Below, in pieces: positions 8,556-17,048 of a stretch of 64,000 bases of DNA; position 1 is the stretch's first letter, and each line of letters starts with the position of its first letter. The stretch comes from CAXXIC01 sp049315325. Its GTDB lineage: Bacteria; Bacteroidota; Bacteroidia; Bacteroidales; UBA7332. The position numbers and the translations under genes were made by a program. The notes below the pieces were generated by a model, which saw only the letters and a program-made list of their open reading frames with translations, did not search any database and was not told the DNA's origin. The stretch lies in assembly GCA_049315325.1 (NCBI GenBank), contig JBMOKJ010000001.1:818549-882548 (forward strand). The letters are read 5' to 3'.

Positions 8556-11500
8556 TTACTTGGTTGTTATTAGTTTATTAATAGTTAAACTAGTATTCGC
8601 ACCGTTGTCGACAACTACACATTGGACTTTGTATGATTTTACTTCAGGGCATATAAAATCAAAAGTTGCTGTTGCGTTGCCAGTGGTTAGCTGTGAGATT
8701 GTGGCACCAGTTGAATAATCAAATAAAGTCCAGCTATAATATTTACTTGCTGATCCTCCCGTGAGATTAACTAAAGAGGCTCTTGCTGTTAAACCGCCAC
8801 TTCCACTGAGCGAGTGTGCGAAAAAATTATTTGTATCGAACACTACATCACCCGATAAAGGAACGTAGGTGTATGTCAATGGCTTTGAAGTAGAGATCAT
8901 GTTGTTAGTCATCAAGTCCTTAATTTCACAAACCAAAGTGAGTAATCCTACCTCTGTGCATACAAAAGGGAAACTATAATCGTTACTGTTAATCGAACTT
9001 TGCAAAGTAGAGCCTGTACTGTTCTTTAAGTACCAACTGTAGCCAAAATAGCCTGATCCTCCCTCAACAGAAACAGTTGCTAAGTCATTATTGAGATAAT
9101 AATTAGATCCAGATTTTGTAATAGTTGCTGCTAAAGCAGAATAATTAGACGTATTTGTTGTAGGTGTATTTTGGTAGTTATATTTATATCCCTTAAGTAT
9201 ATTCTGATTATTGTCACGAGTGATGACTAATTTACCATCTGAGTCATAAATATATTTTGAAGATGTATTTCGCTCATCGCTTATTGAGGTTAGTCCAATA
9301 AGTGGTTTATATCTATATATTTTTACCTGAGCATTAGGCAATTTACTCCTTAATCCATCTAATAAATATATATTTGGATTCAAACTTGAAGCAAAAGATT
9401 CAAGATCAGTACCTAATGCAGTTTTAACTTCTTCAATAGTTGCATTACTTATTTCAGCTATCGGGTATTGGTAGTTGTAGCCCCAGATATATGTTTTAGA
9501 TGTTCCATTTTTGTATGATACTTGTTGCAAACTTCCTTTTGAGTCGTATTTGAAAGATTTATCTGTATAAAGGTATCCATCAATAATTGGGCTAAAATCT
9601 GGAGCAACGATGGGATGTGATAAGTCAGCAAGTTTTGTTTCACTCAGTTTATAAATTACCTTTCCATTAAGTCCAATGTTTGTATAGTTGTTTAAAGACA
9701 ATTGTACTATACCTGAGTTTTCGATAGATGTTTGTGTTTTTATTGGGAGACTGACAAATCTGTTATCATACATATTGTCATAGACATTTTGAAATCCACT
9801 TGTGGATCTTAAATCGTAAGGATATCGTGTCTTTATCGATTTTGTTTTGCCTTTTTCAAGTGTAATGACAGAATTTATTAACTGTCCCAGATTGTTATAA
9901 GATAAGGTCGTTTCTTCTTTAGTCGGTACGCCTATGCCATCATACATTGTTTTTGTAACACCAATTAAAGGACAACTTCTGGTGTAAATTTTTTGTATGT
10001 AAAAGTAAGAAAATGCCTCGCCAACGGTGTATATATTACTCTCTGCTGGCAAAGGATATGGGTAAGTCGTTTTTTCGGATTCTGTTAAATCACGATTGAA
10101 TCTATCAAAATCATATTTGTACTCCTCAGAATGTACCAAAATATTATCTTTTGAATAATCCTGTTGAGCTAGTAACTTGCCTCTTATTCTGTGCCTTGAA
10201 TCATTCTTTGCAAAGAAATTATTGGGATAAGCCATATCTGATGTAGCAAAATCAAATTTCTTGAAGGTGATGCCGTTATTATGGGGTAAGTCTGGAAACA
10301 TATTATAATCACTATAAGTATAAAGGGTGCTTGACCCATCTGAGAAAACCTTTTTTACTTTACTGTATGCGACATTGACTCCATCTTCTGAAGCAATATA
10401 ATCGTTTAACCAAGATACTCTTCTTGTCCGTTGTGATTGCCCCCCAACGGTATAACTATAATTTACTTCTCTGTAAAAGCGTGGTGTATGCAGAAGTGTC
10501 CCCGAAGATGTATTTGGAGTAGTTGGATCACGATAAATGAAATCTGTAAAAACGCTGTCTGCCGCATTTGCATAGTTGGTTACTCTCTTTATTCGTGCTC
10601 CACCTGCGATTTCATTATTGACAGACTCGAGGTAACTTTGATTCTGCTTTCCATTTCTTAAATCTTTTACCAATTTAAGTCCATAATCGTGTGGCTCATA
10701 ATAATATTTAGTATATCCACCCGTAGGATACGTTAACTTTGAAATCATACCTCGTAAAGTAGTGCTGAAATTTGAATTGTAGGTTTGATCATTTAATGTT
10801 TCAATATTTGTAGTAAGATCATTGGTTGTTGATGGCATCCCAGATACAACCCCTGTATTATTCCAATATCCCCAATAATCTCGACCATAAAGCAATGGTG
10901 GGAAAGCTTTGTCTTGATCAATATATTTCATGCTGTAAGTACCCATTCCAGAAATATCCACACTTTCCAATAGATGCACATTTCGACTAAACTTGTATCC
11001 ATCATCTTTTCCATATACATAGTAAAATCCAATAGTTCTCATCGGAGTGGTTTGACTAATAGTTGAGACAGTGATTCCTCTCAATTTCCGTGTAACATAT
11101 AGGCTTGATGTATTTGTGCCTTTAATTGTATTGGGCCTATCAAGTATCTCATTGTTTCTATCGGAGTATGTGAAATTAATGGTTGTATTATCTATTACAA
11201 TCTTAGTAATTGGATATTCAATGTCATTTCTTGTCAAGTATCCATTGCTAATGCCATCCGAAGTGCCAACACCATCACTATTCCAATCAGAATTTTTGGA
11301 GAAATAGAAAGACGAAGTTGTGTTCCACTCTTTCGCATTGTAGATAAATTGAACTTTTCTCCCATTGGGGGCTTCTATTTCGGTTAATGGAAAATAGGTA
11401 GCTGGAGCTTTGTACAACGGTGACGCCATCCATAAGGATACGGCATTACTATATTCAGTAGAATTATCTTCAAATGTATATTTAAATCCATCACCAGTAG

Positions 11501-12212
11501 TAATTCTAATTTTTACTTTGTCGTTTGGATAGGTATCTCCAAATGATAAGAAGTCAATTTGATATTCTCCTTCTGGTTTAGACGTTTCGTAGACAGACAA
11601 TGTTCCACTTTCGTTCATCATAAATTTCCCTGTATGACCAAGAAAATTAAAAGTAAATAAATCAGGTGATGTCTCATTGTAAATTGGATCTTTAAATTTA
11701 GTTTCAGCACCAAAGCTGTAATCTTTTGTGCCATTATTATGTATAACTTGTCCATTGTTTAATCGTTCCATAAAAGTGTGACCACCAGAAGAAGAACTCC
11801 AAAATTTAAATCCATTTGTATTTGATGACTGATATACATGTCCATTCTTATCAATTGGATCATTGGAACAAAAGGTATTCGCTTCATCAGGTACTCCATT
11901 GATTTTTCTTTGAATAAACCCACCTGTATTTAACTTCCAGCCCAAACCAACACATCCTAATAGATCATAAGTTTTATATCCACTTGATGCATACTGAATT
12001 GAAATAGGGATGCTGAAATCTTGATCTTTATACTCATATAATGGAATATTGATCGAAACAGTACCAGTGTATAAATCAAATCTATTAACAGAGGTTATCG
12101 TTTTAAGTGCGTCAATAAAGCCCGTTTCAGAAGGTGGATTGGTAGCTAGCTCTTGTGAGTTAGAGATCACTGTTGTTAGCAACAATAGGACTACAATAGC
12201 ATATTTTTTCAT
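8556..12212 (-). CDS. Large secreted SpvB/RHS-like protein with PKD-like C-terminus
   Basis: 1218 residues from the ATG at 12212 (MKKYAIVVLLLLTTVISNSQ signal peptide); an ATG two codons upstream is possible. The N-terminal part (FDLYTGTVSINIPLYEYKDQ, then LLGCVGLGWKLNTGGFIQR) is the SpvB/TcaC-like region found in Bacteroidota proteins that precede RHS genes. The central part is beta-rich. Residues of roughly 870-1020 carry YD repeats (KYDSKGSLQQVSY, YIYDSDGKLVITRD). The C-terminal ~200 residues are two Ig/PKD-like modules. It ends 31 nt before the RHS gene on the same strand and probably forms part of one secreted complex with it. No catalytic motif is visible. Confidence 0.82.
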   Translation of the reverse strand: MKKYAIVVLLLLTTVISNSQELATNPPSETGFIDALKTITSVNRFDLYTGTVSINIPLYEYKDQDFSIPISIQYASSGYKTYDLLGCVGLGWKLNTGGFIQRKINGVPDEANTFCSNDPIDKNGHVYQSSNTNGFKFWSSSSGGHTFMERLNNGQVIHNNGTKDYSFGAETKFKDPIYNETSPDLFTFNFLGHTGKFMMNESGTLSVYETSKPEGEYQIDFLSFGDTYPNDKVKIRITTGDGFKYTFEDNSTEYSNAVSLWMASPLYKAPATYFPLTEIEAPNGRKVQFIYNAKEWNTTSSFYFSKNSDWNSDGVGTSDGISNGYLTRNDIEYPITKIVIDNTTINFTYSDRNNEILDRPNTIKGTNTSSLYVTRKLRGITVSTISQTTPMRTIGFYYVYGKDDGYKFSRNVHLLESVDISGMGTYSMKYIDQDKAFPPLLYGRDYWGYWNNTGVVSGMPSTTNDLTTNIETLNDQTYNSNFSTTLRGMISKLTYPTGGYTKYYYEPHDYGLKLVKDLRNGKQNQSYLESVNNEIAGGARIKRVTNYANAADSVFTDFIYRDPTTPNTSSGTLLHTPRFYREVNYSYTVGGQSQRTRRVSWLNDYIASEDGVNVAYSKVKKVFSDGSSTLYTYSDYNMFPDLPHNNGITFKKFDFATSDMAYPNNFFAKNDSRHRIRGKLLAQQDYSKDNILVHSEEYKYDFDRFNRDLTESEKTTYPYPLPAESNIYTVGEAFSYFYIQKIYTRSCPLIGVTKTMYDGIGVPTKEETTLSYNNLGQLINSVITLEKGKTKSIKTRYPYDLRSTSGFQNVYDNMYDNRFVSLPIKTQTSIENSGIVQLSLNNYTNIGLNGKVIYKLSETKLADLSHPIVAPDFSPIIDGYLYTDKSFKYDSKGSLQQVSYKNGTSKTYIWGYNYQYPIAEISNATIEEVKTALGTDLESFASSLNPNIYLLDGLRSKLPNAQVKIYRYKPLIGLTSISDERNTSSKYIYDSDGKLVITRDNNQNILKGYKYNYQNTPTTNTSNYSALAATITKSGSNYYLNNDLATVSVEGGSGYFGYSWYLKNSTGSTLQSSINSNDYSFPFVCTEVGLLTLVCEIKDLMTNNMISTSKPLTYTYVPLSGDVVFDTNNFFAHSLSGSGGLTARASLVNLTGGSASKYYSWTLFDYSTGATISQLTTGNATATFDFICPEVKSYKVQCVVVDNGANTSLTINKLITTK

Positions 12213-12247
12213 TATCATATCTCATTTATTAATTCATTATCACTATC

Positions 12248-13315
12248 TTATTTCTTCACCACACTTCTTCTCAACAACATATCGTCCACATGCACATAGA
12301 TAAGGTATGCGCCGTGGTTGAGTGCACTCATCGGCACTACGGTGCGGTGTTCGCCCGCATCGAGTGTTTCTGGTGTAGTAGCTGAGAAGGCAATCCCCAT
12401 GCTGTTGTGCACCGAAAACCAGATGTTGGCTGGTCGGGTCAGTTTGTATTTGATCACGAGGTTGCTCACCACGGGGTTGGGGAAGAGCGTTGCTTCGGTG
12501 AACACACCAGCTGCGCCTTCGTCGTCGTAGAGGCTATCTGTGGGAATGGGCAGGGTGGGTATTTGCGAGATTTGTTTCTCGGGTGGATAGTAAAACGATG
12601 TGCTGAAAATGGTCGTATCAGCCTCACCCCCTGCATTCTGCTGTGAGGTTTTTTTGTGAATGGAGGTGCGAATGCTTTCGAACACCGGATAGCGGATGCC
12701 TGCCGCGTACCACGAATAGGTGTCGAGATCCATCTCCACACTGTCTTTGCCCGTCTGGGTGTAGTGGCGGAGGGTGTGCACCCGCAGGGCGCGCTTGATG
12801 GTGTCGGCCTGTGGCAGGATGAGGCTACCCATAGCATCGGCTTCTACACGGGTGATGCCTTTTACATTCAGGGAGATGCGTCGCCCGTATTGCCCTGTGC
12901 CTTCGAACCGACTACTGAGTGTATCGCCATAGGCAAATGGAAATCGCAACCGCAACTCGGGGCGGGTGTATTCCATCATCGTGGTGTTGTTTTCGTAGCC
13001 CGTTCCCCACACACTGTCGCCCTGTTGGCGGTAGTAGTAGCGGGTGTTGTGCTCCATGCCGCAGATGCGTAGCATATCGGTGGAGTCGGGGATAAAGTAG
13101 TCGAGGGTGTACTCTTCGTTGATGGGACTCACGCTGCTGAAATCCCACACCTTACCCAACCCTGCGGTGCCAGGTTCTTTGTATTCCACCTGTTGTTTGG
13201 TTATTTGATCGGCTGCCCGATAGGCATTGCGCGCCGAAGATAGAGCATAGAAGTTGCGCGCCGATAGACTAACGCAAGCGATGCTTAATGTGGTGAGGAG
13301 TAAAAGTTTTTTCAT
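12248..13315 (-). CDS. Secreted protein with T9SS type A C-terminal sorting domain
   Basis: 355 residues with a signal peptide (MKKLLLLTTLSIACVSLSA) and a C-terminal ~80-residue domain beginning LFPNPVVSNLVIKYKL, ending GAYLIYVHVDD..RRSVVKK. That is the pattern of type IX secretion (Por) sorting domains, so it is probably exported and anchored at the surface. The middle region has no recognised family; it contains many Tyr and Arg residues and repeated YxxY spacing. It is the first gene of the minus-strand cassette leading to the RHS protein, 35 nt before the SpvB-like gene. The GC content is much higher than in the following gene. Confidence 0.8.
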   Translation of the reverse strand: MKKLLLLTTLSIACVSLSARNFYALSSARNAYRAADQITKQQVEYKEPGTAGLGKVWDFSSVSPINEEYTLDYFIPDSTDMLRICGMEHNTRYYYRQQGDSVWGTGYENNTTMMEYTRPELRLRFPFAYGDTLSSRFEGTGQYGRRISLNVKGITRVEADAMGSLILPQADTIKRALRVHTLRHYTQTGKDSVEMDLDTYSWYAAGIRYPVFESIRTSIHKKTSQQNAGGEADTTIFSTSFYYPPEKQISQIPTLPIPTDSLYDDEGAAGVFTEATLFPNPVVSNLVIKYKLTRPANIWFSVHNSMGIAFSATTPETLDAGEHRTVVPMSALNHGAYLIYVHVDDMLLRRSVVKK

Positions 13316-13412
13316 AAGTGTTATTAATTGAGTAACTGAATAACTGGGTAATTGAGTAACGAAATGAGTAGGTGGCTTTTCCTCATTTTCCCCTAAAAAA
13401 GTGTCTATGCCT

Positions 13413-13664
13413 CACTCCAGAGTGACTGTTTGCCAATCGAGAGTGTCTCTGACTCACTCCGGAGAGTGTCTGAGTCAATCAAGAGTGACTCTCCGCCAGT
13501 CGCGAGACTCTTTTTGCCAGTCAAGAGTGACTCCGAGTCAGTCGAGAGTATCTCTCAGCCACTCCGAAGAGGCAGCGAGTCACTCCGAAGAGTGTTTGAG
13601 TCAGTCGAGAGTCACTTCGAGTCACTCCAGAGTAAGTGCGTCACACTCCAGAGTGGCTCAGAGA
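13413..13664. repeat. Twelve-copy 21-bp (seven-codon) tandem array
   Basis: Twelve contiguous 21-nt units start at 13413, 13434, 13455, 13476, 13497, 13518, 13539, 13560, 13581, 13602, 13623 and 13644. The approximate consensus is CA(C/G)TC(C/G)(A/G)GAGTG(A/T)CTC then GAGT. Each unit is itself a small inverted repeat (CACTC..GAGTG), and unit junctions form GAGT(C)ACTC palindromes. As 21 is a multiple of 3, two forward frames stay open, giving H/Q-S-R-V-T/S-x-S or LQSDSES-like heptads; the reverse strand is also largely stop-free. The array ends 23 nt downstream of the stop of the minus-strand gene at 13688. Confidence 0.95.
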
Positions 13665-13687
13665 CTCTTTCGACCTCGTTGCTGGCT

Positions 13688-14158
13688 CTATTTAGCCTGT
13701 GCTTCTGGTTTTGCTTTGGCTTTTTTGAAGAAGATAGCGAGGTTGTCGTTCACGACACTCAATCCAGGTACTTTGTCTTTGTTTTGCTTTACAGCCGAAT
13801 AGACTTCGAGGGCAGCCACCAGCGTATCACTACCCGCAGCGGTGTAGCTTTTCTGTAAGCCTTCACCCAATTCGTTCAATTGATTGAGGATAGGGCGTAT
13901 AGCACTAAAGAGATCGTAGTCGCGCAAGAATTCTTCTTTGTCGAAAATTGCGGGGAGAATTTCGGGGTGTGTCACCACTACTTCGTGTATCTGGTCGATA
14001 AACGGAAGGTAGGCATTGCCTACTTTGAAAAGACCACTCACATCTGCTGATTGCAGTGTAGAAAGGAATGTCAACTTGGCTGCGACAGCCGATAAGTTTT
14101 GTTTTACTTCGGCTGCATCTGCTGCCGACAGGGTTGCTGAAATAAGATTTTGTGCCAT
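13688..14158 (-). CDS. Hypothetical all-helical protein
   Basis: 156 residues with no signal peptide or membrane segment. The composition is strongly helical and Ala/Leu/Asp-rich, beginning MAQNLISATLSAADAAEV and ending in a basic KKAKAKPEAQAK tail. I do not recognise the family. The gene is monocistronic, with a 700-nt AT-rich stretch before it and the 21-bp array immediately after its stop, so any transcript reading through would carry a series of short hairpins. Codon choice and GC content resemble the 12248-13315 gene more than the AT-rich surroundings. Function unknown; a structural or regulatory role is as likely as an enzymatic one. Confidence 0.75.
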   Translation of the reverse strand: MAQNLISATLSAADAAEVKQNLSAVAAKLTFLSTLQSADVSGLFKVGNAYLPFIDQIHEVVVTHPEILPAIFDKEEFLRDYDLFSAIRPILNQLNELGEGLQKSYTAAGSDTLVAALEVYSAVKQNKDKVPGLSVVNDNLAIFFKKAKAKPEAQAK

Positions 14159-14875
14159 AAAAAAATAAAAATTTGTGTTGATATTATGAAATTAAATAGT
14201 GATTTCAGCGTAAAAATCAAAGATTGAAAAACAAAACCTCTACTTCGATTTGTTGTCGTCTTGTAGATTGAACATTATTTATTCGACTCTTTTTGCAATT
14301 TTAAAGAGATTCAATCATTTGTAACCTAACGAAAATCTCATTTTTTTCTCACGAAAACCTCACGAAAAAGTTAACATAACCAAAATTAACAGGTTGTGCT
14401 GTAAAACATAATTTGGAAATAAATTATTAAATACTCTGATAATCTTTTGGTTAACTCAATTCACATCATTTAAGCACAAACTTTCTATCCAAAAAATCTC
14501 ACGAAAACCTCACGAGAAATTTAAATAATGTGAAATGACAAATACGTAATAATTCTTAAAATAGAGTGACTCTGGTTTTATTTTATCGCACTCTGTTGTG
14601 TGAAAATTACACACCATAGTTGCGCCTTTACAGTTGTAAAGTTATTTTGAAATGAAATGCGAAGAGAGATTTGAGTGAGATTTATTATATATACAAGCAG
14701 ATTTTAGACACGAATAAATATGCTGTTAATCAAGTGATTACAGCACACCAAAAATTGCTTCATATATACAATGCAAAATTTAGGATAATTTGAGGATTTT
14801 TTTAGGGTAATTTGAGGTAGAAAAGCAGTCGTGGTAAAGAATAATTACAATTCTTTGTTAAAGTAAATTGATTGT
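14159..14875. other. AT-rich intergenic region with an 18-bp direct repeat
   Basis: No convincing coding frame, tRNA or known RNA motif is seen. The stretch CTCACGAAAACCTCACGA occurs exactly at 14348-14365 and again at 14498-14515, 150 bp apart, and each copy is itself two CTCACGA half-repeats. The rest is low-complexity A/T sequence. The region presumably holds the promoter of the 13688-14158 gene. Confidence 0.55.
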
Positions 14876-14909
14876 ACAAAAAAAGACGGACTTGCAAAAA
14901 TCCGTCTTC
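14876..14909 (-). terminator. Terminator of the PASTA-rluD-ddl-acyltransferase operon
   Basis: Read on the minus strand, AAGACGGA..TCCGTCTT with a 10-nt loop is followed by a T-run, 20 nt beyond the acyltransferase stop codon. Confidence 0.85.
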
Positions 14910-14928
14910 TCAATTCAATAATATTTTT

Positions 14929-16077
14929 TTATGCTTTCTCAGCTGCCAGTTTGTTAATCAATGGATTGGCATACATTTCGAGGATTTTAGTGCGAAGGAA
15001 ATCTTCGTCACGGTTTGGAATGTCGATTTTGTCCAACTGCCCTTGCAGGTAGTTTTCGAAGACCTTTTTCTCCTCTTTCGAATATTTTCCAGCGAATTCA
15101 GTGCTGTTGTTTAGCAAATCAAGTGCCACATAGTTGCCTGGGAAGATGTTGTAACAACGGTGTATTTCATTATCTATGGTCGATACAATGGCTTGAATGA
15201 GTTCTGGTTTGGTCTGTTCGCTACATATATCTTGCAGAGTTTGGTTGATGGGCTTTCCCACTTGGAAATGGATTCTTCCTTTTTGTCCGAAAAGTCCGGT
15301 TTCCATATTGATTAAATCATCCAATTGACCTTTTTTATACTCTTGGTCATCGCGTTTCAATTGAAACTCTTTGGCTTTGAGGTAGTCGCAGGGATCGTAT
15401 TCGTAAGACAACGAAAGTGGCACAATATTGAGCTTCTTGATGTTGCTGAAAAAGTCGCTATCGCCACCCATACTGAGCATTTTGATCAAACTCTCTTGTG
15501 TCTGGTCGTTCGAATCTTTGGCGCGTCCTTCTCGCTGAGCAATCCACACCATCTCTTTTTTGTCGTTGATTGCATGATGGATGTAAGCGGATAATTTTTG
15601 AGAAGAAGTAAGCATTTCGCGAACAGAAACACTACGTTTCACGATGAAACTTTTGTTGATACGCACCAAATTCTCAATCCAAGGGAAAACCAGTAGGTTG
15701 TCGCCAATGGCGATTTCACAGCCTCTAAATCCATATTTGAGTAGCAAAACACTCAAAATAGCAGAGTCGAGAACGATGTCTCGGTGATTCGAAATAAAGG
15801 TGCAGTTGCCCCAATGTTTTAATTCCTCAAATCCACCGCCTTCAACACCCATGGATGAGTGATTGACTAAACGCCACACCAAAGGTGCCGACATTTTTGT
15901 CTGAAACTCATCTTTTGTAGTGAGCTGTTTCAGATTCGAAATAACCTCAGCAAACTCTTTCTCAGGAAGCACATGCTTTACAGCTTTTATAAATCGTTCC
16001 TCTTTCAGAAGTTCTCTGATAATGGACGGCACCTCTTCGTCGTGAAAAGGGCGAATATCTTCAAAATCGTGACTCAT
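14929..16077 (-). CDS. PlsC-like glycerolipid acyltransferase
   Basis: 382 residues, cytosolic or membrane-associated. The acyltransferase block I is SNHRDIVLDSA with His98, block II-like KSFIVKRS follows at about 145, and WIAQREGRAKDSND matches the EGR substrate-binding block. Such enzymes transfer acyl chains to glycerol-phosphate or other lipid acceptors. Here the spacing is H-x5-D, with a closer Asp at H+2, instead of the canonical H-x4-D, so the catalytic pair is not certain. The start ATG overlaps the ddl stop as ATGA, so translation is coupled. Placement with ddl and a PASTA protein points to envelope biogenesis. The exact acceptor is unknown. Confidence 0.8.
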   Translation of the reverse strand: MSHDFEDIRPFHDEEVPSIIRELLKEERFIKAVKHVLPEKEFAEVISNLKQLTTKDEFQTKMSAPLVWRLVNHSSMGVEGGGFEELKHWGNCTFISNHRDIVLDSAILSVLLLKYGFRGCEIAIGDNLLVFPWIENLVRINKSFIVKRSVSVREMLTSSQKLSAYIHHAINDKKEMVWIAQREGRAKDSNDQTQESLIKMLSMGGDSDFFSNIKKLNIVPLSLSYEYDPCDYLKAKEFQLKRDDQEYKKGQLDDLINMETGLFGQKGRIHFQVGKPINQTLQDICSEQTKPELIQAIVSTIDNEIHRCYNIFPGNYVALDLLNNSTEFAGKYSKEEKKVFENYLQGQLDKIDIPNRDEDFLRTKILEMYANPLINKLAAEKA

Positions 16078-17048
16078 AATTCGTTTTCAATTATATCGGT
16101 CATTACATCTTTTATGTCAAGTCCTGCAGCTCTAACTTGCTGCGGTATAAAACTCGTTTTTGTCATTCCTGGAGTCGTGTTTACTTCAAGCAAAAATACG
16201 CCATCTTTTGCAATAATGTAGTCGGCACGAATGATTCCTTTACAATCGAGTAGATCGTAGATTTCAGAGGTGCGTTGTTGTATCTCAGCGGTGAGTTCAA
16301 GAGATATGCGTGCAGGCGTGATTTCCTCTGCTTTTTCCGCATTGTATTTGGCTTCGAAATCGAAGAATTCATTTTTGCTAACGACCTCAGTAATAGGGAA
16401 AACAACTGATTTTTCCTGCGTTTTGTAGCATCCACAAGTCACTTCGATGCCCGAAATAAACGATTCGATGATCACTTCATCGCCTTCGCCGAAAGCTCCC
16501 TCTATGGCAGGTTGCATTTGCGATGCCTCTTTCACTTTTGAAACGCCAAAACTCGATCCACCTACATTTGATTTAACAAAACAAGGTAGTCCAACTTCAG
16601 CCAAAATGGTCTCTGTAGGTAATGTTTGGTGCTTGCGCAACAGCACTGATTTGGCCACTTTTACCCCAAATCCGCTCAAGTAGCGGTTGCACATGTATTT
16701 GTTGAAAGTCAACGCCGCAGCTAATACGCCACAGCAAGAATATGGAATACCAATGAGATCGAAATAGCCTTGCAAAATGCCATTTTCGCCCGGGGTGCCG
16801 TGAATAGTGATGTAAGCAAAATCAAATTTCACCTTTTCATCGTCGTTTTCGAAGCTAAAATCGTTTTTATCCACCACAGCCTTGGTGCCATCGTGTAGTG
16901 TTACAACCCATTGTCCGTCGCGCAAGACAACGACATAAACGGTGTATTTTTCACTGTCGATAAAGGTGAGCAATCCTTCGGCACTTTTCATCGAAACAAC
17001 CCATTCCGAAGAGTCTCCTCCCGCAACGATTGCAATATTCTTTCTCAT
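16074..17048 (-). CDS. ddl: D-alanine--D-alanine ligase
   Basis: 324 residues from the ATG at 17048, chosen because it forms an ATGA overlap with the rluD stop; an ATG at 17078 would run 10 codons into rluD. The enzyme makes D-Ala-D-Ala for peptidoglycan using ATP. Visible family features are the HGTPGENGILQGYFDLIGIP segment (substrate/serine loop), the ATP-grasp lysine region PCFVKSNVGGSSFGVSKV, and the metal-binding EVNTTPGMT near the C-terminus. It is the third gene of a four-gene overlapping operon and overlaps the acyltransferase start by 4 nt. Confidence 0.95.
   Translation of the reverse strand: MRKNIAIVAGGDSSEWVVSMKSAEGLLTFIDSEKYTVYVVVLRDGQWVVTLHDGTKAVVDKNDFSFENDDEKVKFDFAYITIHGTPGENGILQGYFDLIGIPYSCCGVLAAALTFNKYMCNRYLSGFGVKVAKSVLLRKHQTLPTETILAEVGLPCFVKSNVGGSSFGVSKVKEASQMQPAIEGAFGEGDEVIIESFISGIEVTCGCYKTQEKSVVFPITEVVSKNEFFDFEAKYNAEKAEEITPARISLELTAEIQQRTSEIYDLLDCKGIIRADYIIAKDGVFLLEVNTTPGMTKTSFIPQQVRAAGLDIKDVMTDIIENEL

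Noticed and set aside
13413..13664. CRISPR array
   Set aside because: Units are contiguous with no spacers and vary internally, and no cas gene is present.
13401..13858. Two overlapping forward open frames through the 21-bp array
   Set aside because: They exist because the 21-nt unit is stop-free in several frames. They run antisense into the 13688-14158 gene and use GTG/ATG starts inside or beside the array, with no promoter; treated as non-coding unless expression is shown.
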